Source: an uncultured Bacteroides sp.
GTDB taxonomy: Bacteria > Bacteroidota > Bacteroidia > Bacteroidales > Bacteroidaceae
Assembly: GCA_900766195.1 (NCBI GenBank)
Contig: CAAFUN010000017.1
Span: 1-64,000 of the forward strand
Direction of reading: 5' to 3'
Length of the DNA stretch: 64,000 bases
Shown: piece by piece, positions 44,347-53,522 of the stretch
How positions within the stretch are numbered: position 1 is the first letter of the stretch
Layout: every line of letters begins with the position of its first letter
The notes under the pieces: generated by a model
The model's input: only the letters and a program-made list of their open reading frames with translations
What the model was told of the DNA's origin: nothing
Databases searched by the model: none
Program-made: the position numbers and the translations under genes

Positions 44347-46473
44347 ATGATCAACCCAATTGTTAAGACGATCGAGCTCCCTGATGGCAGAACCATCACG
44401 CTCGAAACGGGAAAGCTGGCAAAACAGGCAGATGGATCTGTAATGCTACGTATGGGTAACACCATGCTTTTAGCTACTGTTTGTGCCGCCAAGGACGCAG
44501 TTCCCGGAACTGATTTTATGCCATTACAGGTAGAGTACAAAGAGAAATTTTCGGCTTTTGGACGTTTTCCAGGTGGCTTCACAAAACGTGAGGGACGCGC
44601 TTCGGATTATGAAATCCTTACTTGCCGGTTAGTAGACCGTGCTCTTCGCCCCCTGTTCCCTGATAATTACCATGCAGAGGTTTATGTAAACATCATTCTA
44701 TTTTCAGCTGATGGCGTTGATATGCCGGATGCATTAGCAGGGCTTGCTGCTTCTGCAGCTCTTGCAGTTTCGGATATCCCATTTAATGGGCCCATATCAG
44801 AAGTACGCGTAGCACGTATAAACGGACAGTTCGTTATCAACCCTACATTTGAACAATTGGAGAAGGCTGACATGGACATTATGGTTGGAGCCACTTATGA
44901 AAACATCATGATGGTAGAAGGCGAAATGGATGAAGTTGGCGAAATCGATCTATTAAATGCAATGAAAGCTGCGCATGAAGCTATCAAGATACAGTGCAAA
45001 GCTCAAATGGAATTGGCAGAAGAAGTCGGTTCAACTGTAAAACGTGAATATTGCCACGAAGTGAATGATGAGGATCTTCGCAAAGCTGTTCATGAAGCTT
45101 GCTATGACAAAGCGTATGCTATAGCAGCATCAGGAAACAGAAACAAGCATGAACGTGAAGATGCATTTAAAGCTATACGTGAAGAATTTAAAGCACAGTT
45201 CGACGAAGAAGAGCTGGCAGAAAAAGCTTCATTGATTGATCGTTATTATCATGATGTAGAAAAAGAAGCTATGCGCCGTTGCATCCTTGATGAAGGCAAA
45301 CGCCTTGACGGACGTAAAACAAACGAAATCCGCCCTATCTGGAGCGAAGTGAGCTATTTGCCAGGACCTCACGGATCAGCTATTTTCACTCGTGGTGAAA
45401 CTCAATCTCTTTCAACCGTCACTCTTGGCACTAAATTGGATGAAAAGATCATTGATGATGTGTTAGTACACGATAAAGAACGCTTCCTTTTACATTATAA
45501 CTTCCCACCATTCTCTACAGGAGAAGCAAAAGCACAACGTGGTGTAGGGCGTCGCGAAATAGGACACGGTCATTTGGCATGGCGTGCTCTAAGACGCATG
45601 ATTCCTCAGAACTATCCCTATGTAGTTCGTGTCATATCGGACATCCTTGAGTCTAACGGTTCCTCTTCAATGGCTACTGTTTGCGCGGGAACCCTAGCAC
45701 TAATGGACGCCGGAGTGAAAATAAAGAAGCCGGTATCTGGCATCGCTATGGGGTTGATTAAAAATTCGGGTGAAGACAAATATGCTGTTCTTTCAGACAT
45801 CTTGGGTGATGAAGACCACTTGGGTGATATGGATTTCAAAGTAACAGGTACAGAGAATGGTATTACAGCTACGCAGATGGATATCAAGGTAGACGGTTTG
45901 TCATTCGAAATTTTAGAGCGTGCTTTGAATCAGGCTAAAGAAGGTCGTATGCATATTTTGGGCAAGATATTGGAAACAATTCAAGAACCTCGTGAAGACC
46001 TGAAACCCCATGCTCCACGTATAGAGACAATCACTATTCCAAAAGAATTTATTGGTGCTATAATTGGCCCTGGAGGCAAAATTATCCAAGGCATGCAGGA
46101 AGAGACTGGTGCTACAATTACCATTGAAGAAGTTGATAATGTAGGTAGAATTGAGATTTCGGGAACCAACAAAAAAAGCATCGATGACGCACTTCGTAAA
46201 ATAAGAGGTATAGTCGCTGTTCCTGAAGTTGGTGAAGTATACAAAGGTAAGGTTCGTTCTGTAATGCCTTATGGTGCTTTTGTAGAATTCCTTCCAGGCA
46301 AAGACGGTCTACTCCATATTTCAGAAATTGATTGGAAACGTCTAGAAACTGTAGAAGAAGCAGGAATTAAAGAGGGAGATGAAATTGAAGTCAAACTACT
46401 AGACATTGACCCTAAGACAGGCAAATTCAAACTGTCGCGCAAAGTTTTATTACCCAAACCTGAAAAGAATTAA
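44347..46473 (+). CDS. pnp: Polyribonucleotide nucleotidyltransferase (PNPase)
   Basis: The 708-residue 3'-5' phosphorolytic exoribonuclease has two RNase PH-like domains (first with FPGGFTKREGRASDYEILT; second with FPPFSTGEAKAQRGVGRREI), an alpha linker, a KH domain (IPKEFIGAIIGPGGKIIQG) and a C-terminal S1 domain (GEVYKGKVRSVMPYGAFVEF). All family parts are present. It is monocistronic, with a terminator 17 nt downstream. In many bacteria rpsO lies next to pnp; here it does not. Confidence 0.98.
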   Translation: MINPIVKTIELPDGRTITLETGKLAKQADGSVMLRMGNTMLLATVCAAKDAVPGTDFMPLQVEYKEKFSAFGRFPGGFTKREGRASDYEILTCRLVDRALRPLFPDNYHAEVYVNIILFSADGVDMPDALAGLAASAALAVSDIPFNGPISEVRVARINGQFVINPTFEQLEKADMDIMVGATYENIMMVEGEMDEVGEIDLLNAMKAAHEAIKIQCKAQMELAEEVGSTVKREYCHEVNDEDLRKAVHEACYDKAYAIAASGNRNKHEREDAFKAIREEFKAQFDEEELAEKASLIDRYYHDVEKEAMRRCILDEGKRLDGRKTNEIRPIWSEVSYLPGPHGSAIFTRGETQSLSTVTLGTKLDEKIIDDVLVHDKERFLLHYNFPPFSTGEAKAQRGVGRREIGHGHLAWRALRRMIPQNYPYVVRVISDILESNGSSSMATVCAGTLALMDAGVKIKKPVSGIAMGLIKNSGEDKYAVLSDILGDEDHLGDMDFKVTGTENGITATQMDIKVDGLSFEILERALNQAKEGRMHILGKILETIQEPREDLKPHAPRIETITIPKEFIGAIIGPGGKIIQGMQEETGATITIEEVDNVGRIEISGTNKKSIDDALRKIRGIVAVPEVGEVYKGKVRSVMPYGAFVEFLPGKDGLLHISEIDWKRLETVEEAGIKEGDEIEVKLLDIDPKTGKFKLSRKVLLPKPEKN

Positions 46474-46489
46474 ATTTCTTATCATCATA

Positions 46490-46525
46490 AAAAGAAAGCC
46501 TGGCATAATAGTCAGGCTTTCTTTT
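46490..46525 (+). terminator. Intrinsic terminator of pnp
   Basis: A 13-bp perfect stem (46490-46502 with 46513-46525) with a 10-nt loop ends in a T-run. Confidence 0.88.
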
Positions 46526-46566
46526 TGTTAGCTACACAAGAACAAATCTGAATTTTACTACCTTTT

Positions 46567-46598
46567 TTTGCTTATTACAAAAATATTGTGTTATTTTG
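46567..46598 (+). promoter_or_regulatory. Probable promoter of the ECF sigma gene
   Basis: TTTG (46567-46570), a 20-nt spacer and TTATTTTG (46591-46598) resemble the -33/-7 consensus, 31 nt upstream of the sigma start. Confidence 0.5.
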
Positions 46599-46629
46599 TC
46601 ATAAATAATCCTTAAATACTAAGTCTATA

Positions 46630-47190
46630 ATGTCTGAACAAAGTGAATCCTATACATTGAATCAATTTTCTCAATTTTTTAGGGAAAATCAAGAGACTTT
46701 TTTAGCTTTCGCTTATTCTTATATACGAAATTGGACTGAGGCTGAAGACATCTTGATGGAGTCGATGATTTCTTTATGGGAATACCGAAAACAATGGGAT
46801 GAAGAGAGAAGTTTACATGCCCTTCTCCTCACAATCATTAAAAACAAAGCTCTTAACTATCTGGAACATATCCAAACACGAATGCGTGTTGAAGAAGATA
46901 TAAATGCTCATAGACAAAGAGAACTTAATTTCCGCATAGCTACTCTTAAAGACTGTGAGCCTGATAAGATTTTTAGCACGGAGATACAGCACATTGTACA
47001 CAAAGCACTGAAGAAAATGCCAAAACAAAGCCGTGATGTATTTATGCTAAGCCGATACAACCACCTATCAAACAAAAAGATAGCAGAGCAATTAAATATT
47101 TCCCTAAAAACAGTGGAATTCCATATTACCAAAGCCCTTCGTATCCTTCGTTTGGAACTCAGAGATTATTTAATATCCATTCTTTTCTGA
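46630..47190 (+). CDS. ECF-type RNA polymerase sigma factor
   Basis: The 186-residue protein has sigma region 2 (FLAFAYSYIRNWTEAEDILM and LWEYRKQW) and region 4 with an HTH (IAEQLNISLKTVEFHITKAL). It belongs to the Bacteroidota ECF group that pairs with FecR anti-sigma factors. The FecR gene begins 119 nt downstream, followed by SusC/SusD genes, so it most likely activates that locus when released. Confidence 0.94.
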   Translation: MSEQSESYTLNQFSQFFRENQETFLAFAYSYIRNWTEAEDILMESMISLWEYRKQWDEERSLHALLLTIIKNKALNYLEHIQTRMRVEEDINAHRQRELNFRIATLKDCEPDKIFSTEIQHIVHKALKKMPKQSRDVFMLSRYNHLSNKKIAEQLNISLKTVEFHITKALRILRLELRDYLISILF

Positions 47191-47309
47191 AAAAAGTCTC
47201 TTTTTGCACTAGGGTCATGCTTATATAAACTGTAATATATATAAATGCACTAGCAGATGAAATATATTAAGAGAAAGTCTGCCGTTTGCCAATAAAGAAT
47301 AAATCTTTT

Positions 47310-48239
47310 ATGAATAAAGAATTATTGCACAAATATTTCCAAGGGATAGCCTCAGCAGAAGAAGAAAATAATCTTCTTGATTGGGTAGAAAAAACCGAGG
47401 AGAATCATGATATCTTTCTCCAAGAAAGAAGACTCTTTGACATTGCTCTATTCTCAGGAAAAGTTGTGGCTAAGAAGAAAAAGAATTTCTTTAACCAAAT
47501 TTTAAAATGGGGAATGCGCAGTGCAGCATTTCTTACATTTGTATTTCTATGCTATTATGTAATCAAAGATTATCAATATAGCAAAGTTGTCCAAATGCAG
47601 ACGGTCACTGTTCCTGCCGGGCAGCGTGCTCAAATAACCCTTGCCGATGGAACAAAAATATGGTTAAATTCTCAGTCTACTCTACATTACGCTGCCAATT
47701 TCGGCCGAAATGAGCGAAATGTCCAATTGGATGGAGAAGCCTATTTTGAAGTAGCAAAAAACAAAAGAATTCCATTTTACGTACATACTGAGATGAATAA
47801 AGTAAAAGTAGTTGGAACCAGCTTTAACATTTGTGCTTATAAAGGGAGTAAAGAATTTGAAGCAACCCTAGTTGAAGGGATTGTAGACATCTATTCAGCA
47901 GACGGCAACAACATTATCGCACGACTGCAAAAAAATGATTATTTTGCCAATATTGAAGGCAAATATAAAAAGACAGTATTGCCGTCTTACGAATACCTAC
48001 GCTGGAAAGAGGGATTGTACTGCTTTGATGACGTACCCTTCAGCAGTATCATCTCCAAACTAGAAAAATACTATAACGTAAGAATAACTATAAAGAACCC
48101 ACATCTATTACACTACAGCGGATGTACAGGCAAATTTCGCGAGCAAGATGGCCTTGAACACATCCTACGCGTAATTGCAAAAGAACATCCGTTCCGTTTT
48201 AAAACAAATACAGAAAAAGATTCTATTATAATCTATTAG
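47310..48239 (+). CDS. FecR-family anti-sigma factor
   Basis: The 309-residue inner-membrane protein has an N-terminal cytoplasmic part (LLHKYFQGIASAEEENNLLD), a TM segment near residues 68-85 (FLTFVFLCYYVI), a FecR domain (TVTVPAGQRAQITLADGTKI with WLNSQSTLHY) and a C-terminal DUF4974-type domain (FDDVPFSSIISKLEKYYNV). It passes a signal from the outer-membrane receptor to the ECF sigma factor. The ATG at 47310 is chosen over a TTG at 47286. Confidence 0.94.
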   Translation: MNKELLHKYFQGIASAEEENNLLDWVEKTEENHDIFLQERRLFDIALFSGKVVAKKKKNFFNQILKWGMRSAAFLTFVFLCYYVIKDYQYSKVVQMQTVTVPAGQRAQITLADGTKIWLNSQSTLHYAANFGRNERNVQLDGEAYFEVAKNKRIPFYVHTEMNKVKVVGTSFNICAYKGSKEFEATLVEGIVDIYSADGNNIIARLQKNDYFANIEGKYKKTVLPSYEYLRWKEGLYCFDDVPFSSIISKLEKYYNVRITIKNPHLLHYSGCTGKFREQDGLEHILRVIAKEHPFRFKTNTEKDSIIIY

Positions 48240-48272
48240 TCAAAATTATTATCTAACTAAAAAAAGAAACCT

Positions 48273-48308
48273 ATGAAGAAAGAAAGAAAGCCGAAACATA
48301 GCCCTTAA
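48273..48308 (+). other. Possible 11-codon leader ORF before SusC
   Basis: ATG to TAA encodes MKKERKPKHSP, preceded by an A-rich stretch, and ends 3 nt before the hairpin at 48312-48341. A leader-peptide or translation-coupled control of the susC-like gene is possible, but so short a frame can be chance. Confidence 0.25.
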
Positions 48309-48311
48309 AAA

Positions 48312-48341
48312 GACCGGAAAGTACCCCCATACTTTCCGGTC
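48312..48341 (+). promoter_or_regulatory. Perfect 12-bp hairpin between FecR and SusC genes
   Basis: GACCGGAAAGTA (48312-48323) pairs fully with 48330-48341 around the loop CCCCCA. No T-run follows on the plus strand, so it is more likely an mRNA stability or attenuation element that sets SusC/SusD output apart from FecR than a plain terminator. Confidence 0.6.
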
Positions 48342-48397
48342 CGAAACAGTCAAAAATCGACCTTAATCAATTTATTAACTTAACACTTTACAAAGAT

Positions 48398-51300
48398 ATG
48401 AGAAAAATTTCTTTGATGGGGCAATTTTACCCAAAAAGTTTATTATCCAAGCAAACATTACGAACTATGAAAATCTCTATTTCCCTTCTCTTGTTTGTAA
48501 CATTCCAGGCATATTGCCACACGGGTTATTCGCAAAGTGCCAGAATAAACATTCCTCGTTCCGTATTGAAAGTCAGCGAAATCCTAACCCAAATCGAATC
48601 TCAAACAGATTATCTTTTTGTTTATAACAAAAATAATGTAGATGTACATCGAGCAGTAAATGTCGATGCAAAAAATCAGCAAGTGTCCGATGTTCTTAAT
48701 GAAGTATTTGCAGGAACCAATGTAGGTTATGTAATGGAAGGCAAAAATATTGTCTTAACCAAGCATAATGAAAACGCTCCCGAACAAGACAAGAATATTA
48801 TAGTAAAAGGAGTAATCACCGATAAAAATGGCGAGCCCATTATTGGTGCTAATGTAGTGGAAAAAGGCACCTCAAATGGAATAATAACTAATATAAACGG
48901 AGAATTCACGCTGAATGTCCCCTCCAATGCCACACTGACAGTTACCTATATCGGATATGAAACCACGTCTGTGCCAGTCAATGGACAACGAACAATAAAG
49001 GTGCAAATGCATGAAGAGTCCCAGACATTGGAAACAGTGATTGTAACAGCAATGGGTATCAAGAAAAAAGCAGCTTCACTAACATATTCTACCCAGCAAG
49101 TTGACGGTAACGAACTTACACGCGCCAAAGACCCCAATATGATCAATGCACTAGCCGGTAAAGCCTCCGGTGTACAAATAAGCAAAAGTTCGGCAGGACT
49201 CGGTGGTTCCGTGAAAGTTTCCATTCGTGGCAGTCGCTCTGCCTTTGAAGGTGGAAATAACCAGCCCTTGTATGTCATTGACGGTGTACCTATGCTCAAT
49301 ACCTCCACCGAGTCTACTTCCACAGTTATGGGTGGTGAAAACGATGGTGTTAACCGTGATGCTGGAGATGGGATATCTAATCTGAATCCTGATGACATTG
49401 AAAGCATGAGCATATTAAAAGGTGCCTCTGCTGCCGCCCTCTATGGCTCACAAGCAGCCAACGGCGTAATATTAATCACAACTAAGAAAGGTAAAGCCGG
49501 ATTGCAGAAGGTCACTTTTTCTTCAAATCTAACAGTAGACCATGCAATAAGTCTCCCTAAATTTCAGAATTCATACGGGCCCAGTGGCACCGACAGTTGG
49601 GGAGAAAAGAAAGCTTTAACTGACTATGACAATATAGGTGGATTTCTTGGGAATGGCGTCACTGCCATCAATTCGTTATCTTTACAAAGCGGAAATGAAA
49701 AAATACAAACTTATTTTTCCTATGCCAACACTACCGCTAAAGGTATTATTGACTCTAATAAACTGCAAAAGCACAATATTACATTCCGCGAAACAGCAAG
49801 TTTCTTCAACGACCGCTTAAAACTAGATGGTAGCGCAACTTTAATGACCCAAAAGATTAAAAACAGTACAGCTTCCGGTGGTCTATACCTGAATCCATTG
49901 GTAGATTTATATAGTTTTCCTCGTGGCATGGACATGTCCGAATATGCTAATAAATTCGAAGTAGCCGATCCTCTCCGTAATGGTATGCCAACTCAGAATT
50001 GGTTTACACAAGTTTCAGAATGGACACAAAACCCATATTGGATAAAGAATCGAGTAGTTAATAATAACAGACGTTACCGCGCTCTAGCGTCATTAAGTGC
50101 TTCTTTGAAAATAAATGATTGGTTAACCTTGCAAGCCAGAGGTAATGTTGATTATGCAAGTGATAAATTTGACCAAGAGATGTATGCTTCTACTGCTCCC
50201 AATATTACCGGTACCTACAAAAACAAAAGCAACGGGCGCTATGTTTGGTCAGAGTCCGAACAGTTCCAAATCTATGCTGATGTCATGGCAATGTTCAGCA
50301 AAACATGGGATAAGTGGTCATTAAATGGAGCTATCGGTACAAGTCTTAATAAGACTAAAGTCAACTCTTTGATGCTTGACTCCAAAATAGCTTCACTATA
50401 CAAGCCTAACTTATTCACAGTAGCCAATATTGTAATGAATTCAAATGCTTCAGTCGATCAAACAATCGATCAAAAACGCACACTCCAATCGGTTTTTGGT
50501 ACAGCCCAAATAGGATTTGACGGAGCATTATATCTGGATATTACAGCTCGTAATGACTGGTCATCAACATTGGCGCATACTGAAAGTCTGAATAAAGGTT
50601 TCTTTTATCCATCAGTCGGCCTATCTTGGATCACAAGCAATTCATTACAACTCCCGGAATGGATTTCATTCGGCAAGATTCGTGGTTCCTGGGCGCAAGT
50701 AGGTAATGACTTGCCTATAGGCATTACTGACCTAGCAGATATCATCAAAGCAGGTGGCGTGCTTCAAGCAGTAGATTCGTACAGTAAAGGTGACTTGAAA
50801 CCAGAGATAAGTAGTTCTATCGAATTTGGCTCAGAGTGGAGATTCTTCAACAATCGTTTGGGAATAGACTTCACATGGTATCAAACCAACACCAAAAACC
50901 AATTATTAAAAATGCCAACTGCCGCTGGAGACAAATATGCTTATCGCTATATTAATGCAGGTAAAATTCGCAATCGAGGTATTGAATTCACAATAGACGG
51001 CACTCCCTTAATGAATAACAATTTCCGTTGGAAAACAGCAGCAAACTTTTCAACCAATAAGAACAAAGTAATATCCTTAGATCCTAACTACACCTCTTTT
51101 GTATACGGTGATCCCGGTATCTCTATGGCATATTTAATGCGTATCACAGAAGGTGGCTCATTGGGTGATATCTATGGAAATGCATTTGTACGTGAGAATG
51201 GAAAAATCAAACGCAATGAAGACGGTTCGCCATTCGTAAAAACAGGGAACAATGACTATTTGGGTAATGCAAATCCCGATTTTCTGTTAGGTTGGAGCAA

Positions 51301-51778
51301 TACTTTCACTTACAAAGGATTTAGTCTATACTTTCTGATAGACCTAAGGGCAGGCGGAGATGTAATGTCTCTTACCCAAGCTATCTTAGATCAAGCTGGA
51401 GTTACAGCTGAAACAGCTCACGCCCGTGATAGAAAGTATGTAGAGTTTGAAGGAACTCGCTTTGAAGACGTAGCTGGTTTTTACAAGTCTGTTGGCGATC
51501 GTAACGGTATTTCCGAATATTACATGTACAAAGCCACTAATGTACGCATGCGTGAAATTTCATTAGGATATTCATTTCCACAATCCATCCTAGAGAAGAC
51601 AAAAGTTTTCAAAGGCATAGACGTTTCACTCATTGCACGTAACTTATTCTTCTTCTATAAAGATGCACCTTTTGATCCGGACGCAACCCTATCGGTTGGA
51701 AATGCCTTGCAAGGTGTTGATGTATTCGGTATGCCATCAACCAGAAACGTAGGTTTCAATATCAAATTCACATTCTAA
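48398..51778 (+). CDS. SusC/RagA-family TonB-linked outer-membrane receptor with signalling (STN) domain
   Basis: The 1126-residue transporter has a signal sequence (ISISLLLFVTFQAYCHTGYS), an STN domain (about 50-115, LTQIESQTDYLFVYNKNNVD) that links it to FecR, a carboxypeptidase-like barrel (about 133-205, GVITDKNGEPIIGANVVEKG), a TonB box region (LETVIVTAMGI), a plug with ALYGSQAANGVILITTKKGK and a 22-strand barrel ending NVGFNIKFTF. It works with the SusD lipoprotein in a TonB-driven pedal-bin complex. The substrate cannot be told; no glycan enzyme accompanies it. Confidence 0.95.
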   Translation: MRKISLMGQFYPKSLLSKQTLRTMKISISLLLFVTFQAYCHTGYSQSARINIPRSVLKVSEILTQIESQTDYLFVYNKNNVDVHRAVNVDAKNQQVSDVLNEVFAGTNVGYVMEGKNIVLTKHNENAPEQDKNIIVKGVITDKNGEPIIGANVVEKGTSNGIITNINGEFTLNVPSNATLTVTYIGYETTSVPVNGQRTIKVQMHEESQTLETVIVTAMGIKKKAASLTYSTQQVDGNELTRAKDPNMINALAGKASGVQISKSSAGLGGSVKVSIRGSRSAFEGGNNQPLYVIDGVPMLNTSTESTSTVMGGENDGVNRDAGDGISNLNPDDIESMSILKGASAAALYGSQAANGVILITTKKGKAGLQKVTFSSNLTVDHAISLPKFQNSYGPSGTDSWGEKKALTDYDNIGGFLGNGVTAINSLSLQSGNEKIQTYFSYANTTAKGIIDSNKLQKHNITFRETASFFNDRLKLDGSATLMTQKIKNSTASGGLYLNPLVDLYSFPRGMDMSEYANKFEVADPLRNGMPTQNWFTQVSEWTQNPYWIKNRVVNNNRRYRALASLSASLKINDWLTLQARGNVDYASDKFDQEMYASTAPNITGTYKNKSNGRYVWSESEQFQIYADVMAMFSKTWDKWSLNGAIGTSLNKTKVNSLMLDSKIASLYKPNLFTVANIVMNSNASVDQTIDQKRTLQSVFGTAQIGFDGALYLDITARNDWSSTLAHTESLNKGFFYPSVGLSWITSNSLQLPEWISFGKIRGSWAQVGNDLPIGITDLADIIKAGGVLQAVDSYSKGDLKPEISSSIEFGSEWRFFNNRLGIDFTWYQTNTKNQLLKMPTAAGDKYAYRYINAGKIRNRGIEFTIDGTPLMNNNFRWKTAANFSTNKNKVISLDPNYTSFVYGDPGISMAYLMRITEGGSLGDIYGNAFVRENGKIKRNEDGSPFVKTGNNDYLGNANPDFLLGWSNTFTYKGFSLYFLIDLRAGGDVMSLTQAILDQAGVTAETAHARDRKYVEFEGTRFEDVAGFYKSVGDRNGISEYYMYKATNVRMREISLGYSFPQSILEKTKVFKGIDVSLIARNLFFFYKDAPFDPDATLSVGNALQGVDVFGMPSTRNVGFNIKFTF

Positions 51779-51796
51779 ACTTAAACTTTTACAGTT

Positions 51797-53440
51797 ATGA
51801 AATATACTAAATATCTAATTACACTTTTGGTTGGTGGATTATTAGGAATATCCACTGCATGTACCGATGGTTTCGAGTCTGACAACAGAAACAATGCAGG
51901 GTTCGATTCTAATTTACAAGAATATGATTTTCAGAAATATCTTTTAAAGTTTGAGATTATTCAAAGTGGTATTTACTTCAACTACAACTGGGGAAGTGGG
52001 AAGAATTGGCCTTTCCAAATAGCACAGAATCTCGGTCAAGACATGTTCTCTGGCTATTTTCATGACTTCAACCAAGCTTTCAACGATAAAAATTCCGTAT
52101 ATTCATTGAATGACGGATGGACATCTACGCATTGGACATTCAATTATTCCTATATTATGCCTGAAGTTCAAAAATGCGAACAAATTAATGCCAAACAACC
52201 GGCATTGTTAGCTATCACTGAAATACTGAAGGTAGAACTAATGCACCGTGTTGCCGACTGCTATGGCCCATTGGTTTATAGTAAATTCGGACAAGAAGGA
52301 GATAATGTAGATGATTTGAAAACGGCCTATAAACAGTTCTTCACAGATTTGGAAAGTGGAATTTCCGGGTTAGTCAATTTTATTAAAAATAATCCAGGAG
52401 TAGAGCCTTATAAAGATGCAGACCTATTGACTCCCAACAAAACTCTAGCAGAGTGGATTAAGTTCGGTAACTCATTGCGTTTACGTTTAGCAATGCGCGT
52501 TGCCAATGTAGACAAAACAATGGCGGCAGAGCAAGCTAAAAAATCATTTGACTTGAATAAATTTTTGGAGACTCCTACTGAAGTAATATCCACTTCCACT
52601 AAAAGTGGTTATACAAACCCATTAGGGGAAATAAACAAATCATGGGGAGAAGTATACATGGGTGCTACAATGGAATCGGTATTGAATGGATATAACGACC
52701 CACGCATCGGCAAATATTATGAAGAAGCTGAGGGCAATGATATTGTATGGAAAGATGATAATGGTGTTGAACAACATTTATCACAGAGATTTAATTATGC
52801 CGGGACCTATAAGGGAGTTCCACAAGGAACAGGTTTGACAACAAAAGACAATCGCTATCGGATGTGCTCACGCAGTACCGTTAGTCAAACAACAAATCCC
52901 ATCCTGATGACAGCAGCAGAAGTCTGGTTCTTGCGTGCAGAAGCTGCATTAAGGGGCATTTCATCCGAGAATGCCAAAGAGTGTTATGAGAAGGGTGTAA
53001 GAATCTCTTTTGAACAATGGGGTGTGAGTGGAGCGGATATGTACTTACAAAGTAATGCAGTTCCTAATAATTATAAGGATCCATTTGATGAAAATTTCGA
53101 CATGAAAGCTCTTATTACAACAACTCCGAATTGGAATGACGCAAGTAGTATCGAAGAGCAATTTGAGAAGATTATAACACAAAAATGGTTAGCAATCTAT
53201 CCAGAAGGAAATGAAGCCTGGACTGAGCAACGCCGAACAGGTTATCCTAGATTGTTTAAAGTAAAAGTAAATAAGAGTGGTGGAGCCATTGATACAAATA
53301 TCATGATTCGTCGTCTTCCATTTCCTGCTGATTTGCAAAAGTCAAATCCTACACAATATAACTCTCTGAAATCGGCATTGGGTGGAGCTGATAATGGTGG
53401 AACTCGCCTTTGGTGGGATACCGGGAAAAATAATTTATAG
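51797..53440 (+). CDS. SusD/RagB-family nutrient-binding lipoprotein
   Basis: The 547-residue lipoprotein has a lipobox ending GISTAC (Cys22) and the TPR-like helical core of SusD proteins, with LAEWIKFGNSLRLRLAMRVA and ILMTAAEVWFLRAEAAL as hallmarks. It resembles the SusD-like_2 branch, which includes non-polysaccharide uptake partners. It follows the SusC gene by 18 nt and caps that receptor on the cell surface. A hairpin follows its stop. Confidence 0.94.
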   Translation: MKYTKYLITLLVGGLLGISTACTDGFESDNRNNAGFDSNLQEYDFQKYLLKFEIIQSGIYFNYNWGSGKNWPFQIAQNLGQDMFSGYFHDFNQAFNDKNSVYSLNDGWTSTHWTFNYSYIMPEVQKCEQINAKQPALLAITEILKVELMHRVADCYGPLVYSKFGQEGDNVDDLKTAYKQFFTDLESGISGLVNFIKNNPGVEPYKDADLLTPNKTLAEWIKFGNSLRLRLAMRVANVDKTMAAEQAKKSFDLNKFLETPTEVISTSTKSGYTNPLGEINKSWGEVYMGATMESVLNGYNDPRIGKYYEEAEGNDIVWKDDNGVEQHLSQRFNYAGTYKGVPQGTGLTTKDNRYRMCSRSTVSQTTNPILMTAAEVWFLRAEAALRGISSENAKECYEKGVRISFEQWGVSGADMYLQSNAVPNNYKDPFDENFDMKALITTTPNWNDASSIEEQFEKIITQKWLAIYPEGNEAWTEQRRTGYPRLFKVKVNKSGGAIDTNIMIRRLPFPADLQKSNPTQYNSLKSALGGADNGGTRLWWDTGKNNL

Positions 53441-53452
53441 AACTAAGTCCAA

Positions 53453-53484
53453 GAGAAGTATGAAAGTATCCTTTCATACTTCTC
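53453..53484. terminator. Terminator between SusD and butyrate kinase genes
   Basis: A perfect 14-bp stem (53453-53466 with 53471-53484) has a 4-nt loop. It lies between convergent genes 12 nt after the SusD stop; the T-run is weak. Confidence 0.75.
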
Positions 53485-53522
53485 AACTTCTCATTAAATC
53501 CTTAATTCTAAAATATAAAAAA

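Noticed and set aside
47286..47309. TTG start for the FecR gene
   Set aside because: The ATG at 47310 yields the usual FecR N-terminus (MNKELLHKYFQG).
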